Positions 23,668-34,984 of a DNA stretch of 64,000 nucleotides are shown one piece after another. This stretch comes from Maea johnstoni (lineage: Eukaryota > Annelida > Polychaeta > Spionida > Magelonidae). Both the position numbers and the translations under genes were made by a program. Every line of letters starts with the position of its first letter. The stretch's first letter is position 1. The DNA lies in contig OZ012685.1 of NCBI GenBank assembly GCA_963942565.1, positions 57,575,917 through 57,639,916 on the forward strand, in the 5' to 3' direction. Under the pieces are notes generated by a model. It worked only from the letters and a program-made list of their open reading frames with translations, ran no database searches and was not told where the DNA came from.

Positions 23668-23810
23668 GGTTAGCTTGTGAATCAAAGCTACGTTCAGTTG
23701 TGAGGTCAAGGACCTGTGGTTGCATCCATGCCCTGAAAACTGGGTGGCAATCTGGTGTGGTTGTGTATTATGCCCAGGCATTTAGTGCAGGAATTGAATG
23801 CTGCCATGTA
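23668..23810 (-). repeat. Dispersed repeat L, second copy (inverted)
   Basis: ATCAATGACCTGGTTAGCTT to TTTAGTGCAGGAATTGAATG; reverse complement of 14,966-15,092. Confidence 0.65.
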
Positions 23811-24117
23811 CACTAATAGTCCTCAGTCTAATGGCACAGGTGCGTACCCTGATTCATGCTAATTAGACTGGCAGCAAATATCCCTGGTGGCAATAACAGA
23901 CAACTCAAGGCTGCTCAACTTCTACCAAGTAGTGGTCAGGCCAGGCCAATTTGATGTGTTACCTTACAGATTTTTTGCCCTCTCGAAAGACATGTCAAAA
24001 AAAAAAAAATAGATAATTTCTTATGATCAGAAAAATGTTTATTGCACATTGTTGACACTGTAAAAAGATATGGTTTGATTTGATTCAAGGATGAATTTTG
24101 TGTTTGATTCCATTTCA

Positions 24118-24295
24118 TTAATCTTTATGCTGCTAGTGGCTAATTTGGTCAATACAAAAGGATGCAAAATGATTGAGACCCTGGCACATCGCTATTCATC
24201 TGAGAGTACTCAGCGAGAGCTTTCCAATGAATACCATCATGACAGGGTTTAGATGATTTTCAAAAAGCTTCGCTTCCTTGTGCTAAAGCAGTATA
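24118..24295 (-). mobile_element. Family A MITE, end truncated
   Basis: TTAA + TCTTTATGCTGCTAGTGG through AGGGTTTAGATGATTTTCAA; lost after CTTCCTTGTGCT. Confidence 0.85.
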
Positions 24296-24756
24296 GAGAA
24301 GATTGCTGGAATAATCGCAATTTCATTATATTTTGTAATTTTATTACAAATTTTCTCACAATGATCATTGCCAAAAAAAAGGATAAATAAAATGAAGTAA
24401 AATCTATAATCAGGGACCTATATACTTAGTTATCCATTTTCCTTGCTATGATCTGGCATGCAGGATCCATAAAGCAATCAATATAATTAGCCTTGCCTTA
24501 GCCAGTGTTTGCCAGGTCCTGCTTTACCTCCATGTACAAACACCCTCGTGTCAATGAGTGCAGTACCAACCCTCTCCATCGTGCATATAGGAACCTGCCT
24601 AACCGTATTACAGAGCCACGACAAACACTCCACGGCACTCAGTACGGAACTCGGCACAAGTCACGCCTTCAGTAATAACAACGCACAATGGAATTTACCT
24701 TGACCTTTCGAGTCACTCAGATATCTGCAGAAAAACTTGTGATATTCTTATTGTGT

Positions 24757-24963
24757 GAACCTATATGCTGTTGGTGGCTAATTTGGCCAATACAAAATGA
24801 AGCAAAATCCCAAAGAAAATTACTGAAACCCTGGTATATGGATCTTATATTACTCAGCGAGAGCTTTCCAATGAATCCCAACATGACAGGGTTTCATTGG
24901 TTTTCAAGAATCTTTGAGTCATTGTGCTTTGGAAGAAAGAAGTCTCAGCATTGGAAGGGTTAA
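24757..24963 (-). mobile_element. Family A MITE
   Basis: CCTATATGCTGTTGGTGGCT to CAGCATTGGAAGGG + TTAA. The left TTAA is lost. Confidence 0.85.
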
Positions 24964-25779
24964 GAAGATTGGAGAAAATTGCTGGAATAATTGCAATTTC
25001 ATTCTATTTTGCAATTGTATTCCAATTTGTCTAAAAATGTTCATCGCCGAAAAAAAAGAAAATAAATAAAATGGAATAAAATCTGTCATTTTTATTTTAA
25101 AATAACTTTTCCAATTTGCCAAGCCTCTCCACTGTGCATCGCGGAACCTGCCTAACCGCATTACCGAGCCACAACAAACACTCCACGGCACTCAGTGTGG
25201 GATACGGCACAAGTCACGCCTTCAGTAATGACAGCACACAATGGAATTTACCTTGGCCTTTCGAAAACTGCAACAGTCACTCAGATATCTGCAGAAAACC
25301 TTGTGATATTCTTAATGCATTAAGTTCATCACTATCTTATATTTTTTAAAATGCAATCGTAACAGCACAAGGCACGCCTTCAGTAATGACAACGCACAAT
25401 GGAATTTTCGTAGACCTTTTGAAAAACTGCAAAGCCACTCAGATATCTGCAGAAAACCTTGTGATATTCTTATTGTGTTAAAGAATGCAATCGTGACAGC
25501 ACAAGTCACAAGTTCAATAATATTAGTAAAGCACTATTGAAATTCCTTGACCATTAGAAAACTGCAAGTCACTTAGATATTTGTAGAAAAGGTGATATCG
25601 CCATTTAATTGTGATATAAATCTGTTTCCTACTTTGAATATTGTTCAGCTTTTAAAAAATGCAATCGTAACAGCACAAGTCATGCCTTCAGCAATGACAA
25701 CGCACAATTTTCCTTGACCTTTTGAAAACTGCAATAGTCACTCGGATATCTGCAGAAAACCCATGATATTCTTATTGTG

Positions 25780-25945
25780 TCAACCTTTATTCTGTTTGTG
25801 GCTACTTTGACCAATACAAAATGATGCAAGAGTTCTCAGCAAGAGCTATCCAAAGAATACCAACATGACAGGGTTTAGATGGTTTTCAAAAATCTTTGCA
25901 TCTTTGTGCTTTGGACCAAAGTAGCCTCAGCACTGGAAGGGTTCA
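25780..25945 (-). mobile_element. Family A MITE with internal deletion
   Basis: CAACCTTTATTCTGTTTGTG to CAGCACTGGAAGGGTT, lacking the middle CCCTGGCACATGGGTAC block. Confidence 0.8.
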
Positions 25946-26300
25946 GTTCATCACTATCTTATAAATACGTTTCCTACTTGATTATAATGAAATTGTGACA
26001 GCACAAGTCACGCATTCAGTATATCATGAAACACAATTGGGTTTCCTTGAACAGTAAGAGTCACTTAGATATTTGCAGAATTATCCTCAAAGCTTGTGAT
26101 ACTGTTATTGTATCTATCATATAAACCAGTCTCATTATTTGATATTGTTCAGCTTTTGAAAACTCTCATACTCACTCAAATATTTGCAGAATCAGATTCC
26201 CAATTTGATATTGTTCAGCTCTTGAAAACTACAACAATCATTTAGATAATTGCAGAATATATTGTGTCATATGTTATTTTGTCAGGTTCATATATATAGA

Positions 26301-26851
26301 GCATAAATCAGTTTGCGTAATTGTTAGGCTTTTACAAACTGAGTTACCTTTAAATGTATATATAAAATCTAGTGATTGTTTAAATTGTTTTAAGCCTTTC
26401 ATTTTTTATGACTAAATTTCCTTATATGCTGCACAGAAAGTTAGAAAAAACGACTCTTGGCAAAACCAAATAAACAAATGAAATGTTTTTTCACAAAAAA
26501 TGCTAACCTTTGACACGTTATCAAATTTTAGAAGAATAAGTGAGAAAGGCTAGAAGTCTGTCCAATTCTACCCTAAGTAGAGCTTTAAATTAATAATTCA
26601 ATTTTGACACTTCATGAAATAAATATAAGACTGAAAGGTTAAAAAGCAAAAGAAGTACAAAACCAACAAAAATCTACTCATGCCCAATGCATTATTCTAT
26701 CACTGAGGAGGATAAAAGCTTAAGAGAAGATCCGCATGATGAGATGTGTGTACCCTTTAAATAATTAACTAGCACTAATCTTGGAGCAATGTAAAACACT
26801 TACTGACAATGGCCGCAATATTGGCAGTATGCAGCAGTGATAAAAATGGCC
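26301..26851. other. No feature recognised
   Basis: AT-rich unique DNA. Confidence 0.45.
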
Positions 26852-27054
26852 TTAACCCTTATGCTGCTTGTGGCTAATTTGGCCAATACTAAATGATGCA
26901 AAAAAAACTTTTTGAAAAATGACTGAAACCCTGGCACGTGGGTACTCATCTGAGAGTACTTAGCAAGAGCTATCCCATGACTACCAACATGACAGGGTTT
27001 AGATGGTTTTCAAAAGTCTTTGGGTGAAAGTATCCTCAGCATTGGAAGGGTTAA
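26852..27054 (-). mobile_element. Family A MITE
   Basis: TTAA + CCCTTATGCTGCTTGTGG to CAGCATTGGAAGGG + TTAA. The right TTAA also begins a stub of family B (CCCATTAATACCCAGAG, to about 27,075). Confidence 0.9.
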
Positions 27055-27075
27055 CCCATTAATACCCAGAGATAA

Positions 27076-27930
27076 AATATGCCACCTTCCTCCTTACCTC
27101 ACCATTTTTCTAAACTTTATTTTGCTGCAAGGTTACTTTATAGTGATTATAGAATTGCTTATAGTTAATTACAATTAAACGATAAGAAATCATCACCTGA
27201 TCATTAATACAAATACATATATGTATGAAGACTAGGCAATGATATAAAACAAAAGCCAAAAAATATAACAATACAATATTTTTGCATTCAAATATTACAT
27301 AATATAATTCCTTGCTTTGATTACAAAAAATCCGCTCATTTGAGCAAACTTAAAGGCAAATGTATGCATTGGAAAGATTTTCCCAAATTATGCTCGTAAC
27401 TCTTTTGCGGCATTACTTTGTTTTCATTCACAACATTGCTATGAATCACCCAGGAGTATGTGCTTGGTGTCACTTTAATTGACTAATAGCTTTTTCTGCC
27501 ACCAGGAGGAATATATTTCTGTTCATAACATAATGAAAGAGAGCTTTGGGATTGTGGAAATTTGGTATTTTTAGAAAGACCTACAATGTTCAAATCATGT
27601 CGCAGCATCATTACATAGCAAGTATTATGGAGATTCATCATCTAAAACTACATTGCAAATAAATATTTTCTTTGTTGTTGAAAGATTTGATATTAATATA
27701 ACTACATGTAGTAAATATTAACCAATATCAATTGAATATGAAATATTTAAAGTTTTACCATTGATTACTTATCCTAGGATTTTAAAAATAATTCTCAGAC
27801 AACAAAAGCCTAATATTCACCAGTTTAGATGATAAATATCCTTTGAAAAGTCAGAAGGTCTGTACAAAAATATAACAAACTCTCCTTTACATGACCAATA
27901 CCCATGACTATAGATTAGCAAAAAGAAATG
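27076..27930. other. No feature recognised
   Basis: AT-rich unique DNA with no exon or element. Confidence 0.45.
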
Positions 27931-28133
27931 TGCTGGTGGCTGATTTTGCCAACACAAAATGGCCAAAGAAAGCTTAAACATGAGTGAAACCCTGGCATAT
28001 GGGTACTTATCTTAGAGTACGCAGCGAGAGCTACCTAATGAGTACCAACATGACAGTGTTTAGATGCTTTTCAAAAATCCTTACATCCTTGTGCATTGGA
28101 CGAAAGTTACAGCCTCAGCATTGGGAGGGTTAA
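27931..28133 (-). mobile_element. Family A MITE, left tip missing
   Basis: TGCTGGTGGCTGATTTTGCC to CAGCATTGGGAGGG + TTAA. Confidence 0.85.
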
Positions 28134-28407
28134 ACAATCTACATTGTTTCACTCCTAGCTGTTTGGTATTCTATAGGTGTGCGCATAAAGGAAAATGGGA
28201 ATGTGTAAGAGATGTGAGATGCCAGCCCTGGTGTAGTGCGGAGGAATTCATCGTGGATGTTTATTGAGAATTCTAGTGGGAATGACAGATAGTGGTGTGA
28301 GGACTGTGAAAACAGGAAGGGCTGAGGGCATGGCTAATTTGACGGGGAGATAAGTGCTGAGAAAAGCGAGCGATGCCGTATATCATCCCCTCCTTCTATA
28401 AATATTG
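28134..28407. other. No feature recognised
   Basis: Slightly GC-richer unique sequence before the CAG array; no splice-supported frame. Confidence 0.4.
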
Positions 28408-29088
28408 CTCCAGAGGCAGCAGCAGCAACAGTAGAAACAGAGGCAGCAGCAGCAGCAGTAGGAGTAGCAGCAGTAAAAAAGAGGCAGCAGCAGCAATGGT
28501 AGAAGCAGTGACTGCAGCAGTAGTAGCAGCAGTAGTAGAAATAGGCAGCAGCAGCAGCAATGGTAGCAGCAGTGACCGCAGCAGTAGTAGCAGCAGTAGT
28601 AGAAATAGGCAGCAGCAGCAATGGTAGCAGCAGTGGCTGCAGCAGTAGTAGCAGCAGTAAAAAGAGGAAGCAGCAGCAATGGTAGAAGCAGTGACTGCAG
28701 CAGTAGTAGCAGCAGTAGTAGAAATAGGCAGCAGCAGCAATGGTAGCAGCAGTGGCTCCAGCAGTAGTAGCAGCAGTAAAAAAGAGGAAGCAGCAGCAAT
28801 GTTAGCAGCAGTGACTGCAGCAGTAGTAGCAGCAGTAGTAAAATAGAGGCAGCAGCAACAACAGCAGCAGTAGTAGCAGCAGTAAAAAAAGAGGCAGCAG
28901 CAGCAATATGAACCAGCAGTGACTAAAGCAGTAGTAGAAACAGAGGCAACAACAGCATTGGTAGCCGCAGTGACTGCAGCAATGGTAACAGCAGTAGAAA
29001 CAGCAATTATAGTAGCAGCAATGACAGCAGCAGTAGAAACAGAGGCAGCAGCAGCAGCAGTAGTAGCAGCAGTGACTGCAGCAATATC
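28408..29088 (+). repeat. CAG/CAGTAG array with a higher-order unit of about 60 bp
   Basis: AGTGACTGCAGCAGTAGTAG and near variants start at about 28,507, 28,571, 28,632, 28,690, 28,751 and 28,810, each followed by AGAAATAGGCAGCAGCA or AAAAAGAGGMAGCAGCA. The frames of 84 to 138 codons on both strands (poly-Ser, poly-Ala, poly-Leu) are what such an array gives; no splice or start context supports a protein. Confidence 0.9.
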
Positions 29089-29439
29089 TAATATTACACT
29101 GAATGCATGCTTAGTACTCCATCAAGATGGAGTTTGGCTTAAGGTGAAGAAAAACCCAGTGATTTCCTAAATGGATTATCCGTCAGGCAGGCATTTACTA
29201 ATCACATTCCTCCTCCCACATGTTGCTGTCGGTATCATATGAAACACTCTACATTCACCTTATTCATCCCAGCACTATCATTCATAGACGGAACGAAGGA
29301 ATGGGGTTTTACGTTGCTTCCAACAGCTTAGGTCATATCGCGACGAGATAGAAATTTACCCAGATCCGGGAAAAAGTTCGCTTCTCTTAATGAAAAGTTC
29401 CAATGGGTCTTTTAGTTGCAGAAGAAACATAGAGAGCAC
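29089..29439. other. No feature recognised
   Basis: Unique DNA between the CAG array and large element 1. Confidence 0.45.
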
Positions 29440-29454
29440 CCCTGGTGAAATGAA

Positions 29455-30050
29455 CATGGGGAAAACATGTTATAACATGTTTTTACCATGTTATAACATG
29501 TTATTCTGGTAGTGTTTTGACATGTTAAAACATGTTATAACATGTACGGTAAATGGCGGGCAAAAACATGTTTTCACACGTTTTAACATGTTCTTGAAAT
29601 AACGTGGTTTTAACATGTTATTTAAGCAAATATTCCCATGTTTTGCCATGATCCGCCGCATTTAGAATAACATGTTTTAACACGTTAAATCATGTTATTT
29701 GCCTGCCATTTACCGTACATGTTATAACATGTTCAAACATGTTCTAAGAAAACATGTTATAACATGTTATAACATGTTATTTGCCCGCCATTTACCGTAC
29801 ATGTTATAACATGTTTAAACATGTCCTAAATTAAACATATTAAAACATGTTATAACATGTTATTTGCCCGCCATTTACGGTACATGTTTTAACATGTTTA
29901 AACATGTTCCAATGAAACATGTTATAACATGTTATTTACCTGCCAGTTACTGTACATGTTAACACATGTTATAACAGGTTATGATTAAAACATGTTTTAA
30001 CATGTTATAACATGTTATTCAACGGCCATTTACTACTATACATAATATAA
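29455..30050. repeat. Left palindromic array of element 1
   Basis: AACATGTTATAACATGTT and close variants occur more than a dozen times. The core GCC(C/T)GCCATTTACCGTACA lies at about 29,701, 29,783, 29,866, 29,935 and 30,021 (decayed); one copy at 29,545-29,561 is inverted (ACGGTAAATGGCGGGC), so the outermost part can pair with the inner units. Confidence 0.85.
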
Positions 30051-31559
30051 ACAATGGCCTGTAAAAATCTTTTGCGGTAAGGAATCTGAAATTTACTTCT
30101 TATTGGGCATAGTCAATGATATCCCTAAAGATATTCTGAACCTGCAGTGACTATTACCATTGAAAGTAATGAGACTATGTCATCTGCTTGAAAAGTTGTT
30201 AATATTGAAATGATATAGAATATGGGTTGACAAAGTATGGTTGGCTATGATATTCTATACCTGATAACACTCAAGAATCTGGAGAAACACATTCGTTATA
30301 TGATAATGGTGCTGTGAGGTGTGTTTTGGGATGGGGCTTTTATCACCTTATTATTCTATTCAGAACAAAACTTTACACATAACATTTGTTCATCTGAGAA
30401 ATATAAACAATGTATAGATAAATAGGGACACTGTTTCCTCTGAGAAACGGAAACAATGTTTCAAACTTACTAAGTACAATGTAAAGTTTTTTTCTGCTTC
30501 TCTATTGAAATTCCAGCCACATGTCCAAGAACAAGTTTGAACATAGCTAGACAGCCCTTGTTTTGTATTTAGTTTATTTGCAAATTATCCTCAGAAGAAT
30601 AAATGATTGCTCAAGAAAAAAATGCCTTACTTAATTTCAGAGTGAGATCTAGGTTTGAAATGTATTCATCTTTCTTTGGGCTATATTTCTTGGATTAAGT
30701 AGGGAAAATTATGTGGATTGAATTTGGTGATTCCAGTTAGCTGATATCTTGTGGCTGTAAGTATTAGGGTAGGTATGGTAGATAGATATGTTCATCATAA
30801 TGGTTTGAGCAATTCCAGTCAGCACATCAAAATATAACTGAATAAAAGTGAAATAGTCTAAATTTCTTTAAATCAAGTTGAATTAAATTACATACATGTG
30901 TTGAAATACAAATTTATGTAACATTCACTAACCTCAAGATACTTGGGAATGTTAATATCTTGTGCGGTAATTATCCTCTTTTTTCCTTAATTGGAAGATT
31001 GATCCTCTTCTTTGATAATGTCTATTACAAAGTCATTATTCTTAAGCTAGCAGAAAACAGTTCTATGTTCACAATTAGCAGAGCATAGTATGGTTCTGTG
31101 CTATGATGCAGGCTCTCAGACAGTTCTAGTGTGTAACTGGCAATTTCAGTTATAAGTTCAAATGGGGGATTTTTAAAGTCACTTGTCGGATAGGGGTGGA
31201 GCATGTAAAGTGTGTCATATTCATTTGTATATTTAAAACTAAATCAAGTGTACACTTTTCAGTCTCACAGACCATTACTTATTATATTCAATTCTACATT
31301 TTAAATATTAAGAAGCACAAGGAATCTGGGTAAAATTATTCCAAAATTGTACAAAACTGCCCTCTTAGAAAATGGATAAGCCCAGGTCAAATAAGGAATA
31401 AGTTGGATACTTTGTTTATTGTTAGCATGTATTTACTTATTGACAATTTTCAAAGCCTTTCTCAAATTACAATGTTTCAATATCGCAACTAAATATGAAC
31501 GGCACGAGTCATCTTCGTGGATTTTACTGGACTTAAAATTAAAAAGTATCTCAGGGCCT
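30051..31559. other. Central region of element 1, no features recognised
   Basis: AT-rich, apparently single-copy in this window. No open frame of note, no terminal repeats and no match to the centre of element 2 by eye. Confidence 0.5.
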
Positions 31560-31762
31560 TTAACCCTTCCAATACTGTGGCTACTTTTGCCCAAAGCACA
31601 AGGATGCAAAGATTTTTTAAAACCATCAAAACCTTGTCATGTTAGTACTCATTGGAAAGCTCTTGCTGCGCACTCTCAGATGAGTACCCATTTGCCAAGG
31701 GTTTCAATGATTTTGCATAATTTTGTATTGGCCAATTTAGCCGTCAGGAGCATAAGGGTTAA
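31560..31762 (+). mobile_element. Family A MITE nested in large element 1
   Basis: TTAA + CCCTTCCAATACTGTGG to CAGGAGCATAAGGG + TTAA. It makes up half of a 118-codon frame, which is therefore not a gene. Confidence 0.92.
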
Positions 31763-31831
31763 AGAAAAAGTCTAGCTTTGTCCATCCTCCTTAGATTCTG
31801 AGTTTTGTTATAAAGCATAAATAAAGCTCAG

Positions 31832-32140
31832 TTACGAGGACAAAATAAATTGCACCTTTTTAAAGTCCCAACATATCCACATTCCTTTGACACAGGACGT
31901 GAATCTTCTGGCCTGTAAACCTTGCCCAACTTTTGTGCTATAATGTAACTTTATGCAGGTAAGGAAAAAATTGGATTTGTAGGGACTAATTTGTCCATGG
32001 AATACCATACTTCTCTGGCAACTGAGACCTCCTACTGAGTGTGGATTTTCTTGGATATCATTGGATTTCCATTCAGAATGCAATGAGCTGGGAATACTTT
32101 TTACGAGGGATGTCTTCACACATGGTGGGGCTAATGGCAC
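31832..32140 (-). other. 102-codon open frame of unknown meaning inside element 1
   Basis: The longest frame in element 1 free of MITE sequence. It starts MPLAPPCVKTSLVKSIPSSL. No motif, hydrophobic segment or zinc-binding pattern is recognisable, and it lacks transposase acidic motifs that I could point to. Probably a chance frame; listed because it is the only candidate in the element centre. Confidence 0.15.
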
Positions 32141-32209
32141 CTCCCATCTACTAGTCCTACCCCAAAAGTTTTAAGATAACAACGTCAGGCAGTATTCACC
32201 CAAAATGGA

Positions 32210-32324
32210 CTAGCCCAGGGTTTAAGGGCTAGGAAGAGTGTCATTGACTAGCCTTGATCAAGGTTTTGGTTATTTTTACTAGCTCAGGGTTTAATAATGG
32301 GGCTATTATGATTGTTGAGCCCTG
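32210..32324. mobile_element. hAT-like fragment nested in large element 1
   Basis: ACTAGCCCAGGGTTTAAGGG to ATGATTGTTGAGCCCTG; the right end matches the element at 2,882-3,225, the left end is not recognisable. Confidence 0.5.
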
Positions 32325-32334
32325 CACACTTGTT

Positions 32335-32850
32335 ATAAACACATGTTTAAACATGTTAAAACATGTTTAAATTTCATATTATTTTACTGCTAAAGAAAAA
32401 TTATGCATTTGCTCTGTGATTTTTAGTGAGAAATGTCAAAACATTTTTTGATTCCAACTTAAACCAGTCAATGGCCATGTTTTCAATTTCTGGAGTTAAG
32501 GGGGAAACATGTTATAACATGTTTCAGAGTTCTGGGAATAACACAAACATGTTTTAACATGTTTGACCATGTTCAATTTTTTTGACTCAGCCAGTGACCA
32601 TTTATTCAATAATTGATGTTACAGTAAAACGTGTTATAACATGTTTCAGATTTCAGAACCCTATTGAATTACATGGGAAAACATGGTATAACATGTTTCA
32701 TAGCCTTGAAAATAGAATAACATGTTTTAACATGTTTAACGTTATGGCTTATAGAACTATCATGTTTTTTCAACATGGGAATTCATGGTAAAACATGTTC
32801 TAACATGGTAAAACATGTTCTCCCATGATAACGTGTTTTACATTTCACCA
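32335..32850. repeat. Right palindromic array of element 1
   Basis: AACATGTTTAAACATG, AACATGTTATAACATG and AACATGTTCTAACATGG are scattered over 500 bp at lower density than in the left array, without a fixed period that I can see. Confidence 0.75.
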
Positions 32851-32902
32851 GGGACTCCACAACGCCGCACATTTATATATTTTTGACCAGACCAAACCGC
32901 TT

Positions 32903-32985
32903 GGGGATCCAGTGGAGACTCGAACCTGTGAACTCACATATGGGAGCCAGGCATCATAACCCCTATTTAGTCACAGCGGATCCCC
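32903..32985 (-). tRNA. tRNA-like sequence, probably a SINE head or pseudogene
   Basis: Read on the minus strand it begins GGGGATCCGCTGTGACTAAA and ends with a complementary GGATCCCC, giving an acceptor-like stem of at least 7 bp. A B-box-like GGTTCGAGTCT lies at the expected place. The A box is poor and the T stem pairs badly, so I do not name an anticodon and doubt that it is a working tRNA. It starts 50 bp right of large element 1. Confidence 0.35.
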
Positions 32986-33059
32986 TCTATCATTAATAAC
33001 CCTACCTTTTTGGCAATATCATCCAGACAAAGGCATTAATATTTTGGAAAAATACCTAA

Positions 33060-33174
33060 AGAACATATCTTAACCAATTCAAACACTGTCCTTCTAGTAA
33101 TGAGTTCATGGGAGAATCAAGACAACACTTTCTAAGGAGATCTCTAGGCATGAAGTAGGGTTAACACATTAATG
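33060..33174. mobile_element. Remnant of a TTAA MITE end
   Basis: GATCTCTAGGCATGAAGTAGGG + TTAA resembles the CCAGGCATGAATGGG end of family B-like copies, and shares its TTAA with the next element. Confidence 0.5.
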
Positions 33175-33597
33175 CTTAAGAGTTACTCTTGAAATTGTTG
33201 TCTGGATCTTTGATACTTTTGACAATAACTTGGAAATTGAGAATGCTAAATATTACAAACTATTTGAAGATGGGTTGTTGGGAATGACCATGTGTACATT
33301 CCATATTTTCACAAATATGCTTTTGGCTGAAAGATTTCATCAAAATTGTCTGTCTGTTTTTGGACACTCCTTAATTGACCTTTCCAATGCTGGGGCTACT
33401 TTCGTCCAAAGCAAAAGGGCTTAAGATTTTTGAAAACCATTTAAACCCTGTTGTATTGGTTTTCATTGGATAGCTCTAGCTCACTGAGTACTCTTAGATG
33501 AGTACCCATATGCCAGGGGTTTAATCATTTTTCAGGTTTTTAGCATTATTTTGTATTGGCCAAATTAGCCACCAGCAGTATAAGGGTTAATAGGTTA
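33171..33597 (-). mobile_element. Family B MITE interrupted by a family A MITE
   Basis: TTAA + CACATTAATGCTTAAGAGTT on the left; the right terminus TTAATAGG + TTAA is split by the insertion at 33,371. Confidence 0.85.
33371..33590 (+). mobile_element. Family A MITE inserted in the terminal repeat of MITE B
   Basis: CCTTTCCAATGCTGGGGCTA to CAGCAGTATAAGGG + TTAA. Its target is the TTAA within the ATTAATGGG terminus of the host MITE. Confidence 0.85.
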
Positions 33598-33835
33598 AAT
33601 GGTGCGTGCCAGGTGCAAGGTCATTGAATAGCATTGTCAAGTCAGAAAATCATGATTATTGGTTCCACCCTAAATTGCCTGCATCCACCGCAGGCGGTGA
33701 TCAAATGACTTAAATGAGCTACCAGCAGCCACGCACCTCTCTTCATTGGAAGGCATAAAAATCATGATTGGTATTTTTCAAGGAATGAGCTTCAACAACC
33801 CACCTGTCTTGAAGTACTAGCACATTTTATTACAC

Positions 33836-34391
33836 TTACCGTAATCGTCCAAATAAGCGCACAGACCCCAACTAATCGCACCCCTCTTTTTCTGAAAAAT
33901 GTTGGACTGAGCAATCCAGCAGACAATATTTTCTGGCCTTCTGAATCTCCCCAACCTTCCCCCGCAAACTAAAAGTTTCCTTACTTTTACATGTGGCACT
34001 GGTACAGACCGTATATCGTCCTTATTTTCCAGCGTTTGGACACTTTGCAAAGTGAGGAAAAAAGGGGTATATTGGCAATCTTCCATTTAGCCGCACCCCA
34101 TGCACAGTGCTTATCATGGCAACAATCAATGGCCGCTACAAGCTTGAACATTTCACGCTCTTCTGTTTTTTGTTACGCTATGCAATGCGCTGCAAAATAC
34201 AACCTTAGACAAGATCACAACATTATATGATCAATATGCATTCTGTACTGAGACCAAATGTAAAGGTTAGGAAACATTTACATTTGTTGGGGGGGGGGGG
34301 GGGGTGAGGTTGAAGAGGTTCAGAAGGCTAGAAACTAATCCCCAGGGGGTGCGGTTATTTGGGAGTCTATGTACTAAGAGGAATATGGTAA
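33836..34391. mobile_element. Family P MITE, fullest copy
   Basis: TTACCGTAATCGTCCAAATA at the left and CGGTTATTTGGGAGTCTATG ... ATATGGTAA at the right are inverted. TTCTGGCCTTCTGAATC and CAGAAGGCTAGAAAC extend the inverted arms. A poly-G run (34,291-34,303) sits in the right arm. Frames of 79 and 89 codons overlap it and are not supported as genes. Confidence 0.65.
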
Positions 34392-34616
34392 TTGTTGTGC
34401 CAGATTTTGATAGTCAGTTTTGCACCAAGATGCACCAAATTAGAATTGTTCCCATGAGATTGATTGCAATCAAGGCATGACAGGGAATCACATCATCAGG
34501 GAATCTCACCAGATAGGTGGGCTGAATCTTCTGGGCCAATTATGGCATAATTGTGTGGGCAATTGTGATCACCAGCTGTGACATTGCTACAAGGAGCCAT
34601 TCAGTCAATTGGTGCA

Positions 34617-34724
34617 GCCTGTATATTGGTACTATTGGCAGTACAGTTTGGATCTGTATCTGATTAGTACCTATTTTAGGTACAAATCCAAACTGTGACT
34701 ACCAATAGTACCAATCTACAGGCT
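34617..34724. repeat. 108-bp near-perfect palindrome
   Basis: AGCCTGTATATTGGTACTAT at the left is answered by ATAGTACCAATCTACAGGCT at the right, and GTACAGTTTGGATCTGTA by TACAAATCCAAACTGTGA; the arms are about 45 bp with a short centre. A foldback element or a very short MITE. Confidence 0.9.
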
Positions 34725-34745
34725 TGAAATGTTGATTTTTTCTGA

Positions 34746-34967
34746 TTAACAGTAATGCTGAGGCTACTTCCTTCCAGAGCACAGGGACGCAATTCACGCA
34801 AATACTTTTGAAAACCATCTAAACCTTGTCATGTTGGTATTCATTAGAAAGCTCTTGCTGCAAACGTTCAGATGAGTACAAATGTACCAGGGTTTCAGTC
34901 AGTTTTCAGGTCTTTTGCACAATTTTGTATTGGCCAATTTGCCACCAGCAGCATTATAAAGGGTTAA
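34746..34967 (+). mobile_element. Family A MITE
   Basis: TTAA + CAGTAATGCTGAGGCTAC to CAGCAGCATTATAAAGGG + TTAA. Confidence 0.88.
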
Positions 34968-34984
34968 TAGATCTAACAAAAGAT

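Larger units (their letters stand above)
24118..26300 (+). repeat. Complex tandem region with MITE A inside the unit
   Basis: Two long units start at the A copies at 24,118 and 24,757 and share, in order, GCTGGAATAATYGCAATTTC, AACACTCCACGGCACTCAGT, GTCACGCCTTCAGTAATRAC and CTCAGATATCTGCAGAAAA. From 25,340 the CACGCCTTCAGTAATGACAA ... ATATCTGCAGAAAACC part alone is repeated at about 25,360, 25,490 and 25,670, then a third A copy and decayed units to 26,300. Frames of 62-91 codons here follow the repeats. Confidence 0.85.
29440..32853. mobile_element. Large CATGTT element 1 (3.4 kb, terminal inverted repeats, no transposase seen)
   Basis: Starts CCCTGGTGAAATGAACATGG and ends ACATTTCACCAGGG, giving 13 perfect inverted bases at the tips that match those of element 2. 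Inside the left end (29,455-30,050) is a dense array of AACATGTTATAACATGTT palindromes with a core GCCCGCCATTTACCGTACAT every 72-83 bp; the right end (32,335-32,850) has a shorter, looser array. The 2.2-kb centre has no frame over about 100 codons except one of 102 codons on the minus strand (31,832-32,140) that I do not recognise. Two later insertions lie inside: a family A MITE (31,560-31,762) and a hAT fragment near 32,210-32,324. Flanking bases (gagcac / actcca) give no convincing target duplication. The centre shows no obvious similarity to that of element 2, so the two share ends and subterminal design only. Confidence 0.75.

Noticed and set aside
28334-29170. Poly-Leu, poly-Ser and poly-Ala frames of 84-138 codons
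   Set aside because: All lie on the CAG/CAGTAG array; both strands are open, as expected of a trinucleotide repeat.
31419-31775. 118-codon frame in element 1
   Set aside because: Its second half is a family A MITE; no transposase motif is visible.
29440-32853. Helitron or LTR element
   Set aside because: Inverted CCCTGGTGAAAT tips exclude both a Helitron (no TC start or CTRR end) and direct long terminal repeats.
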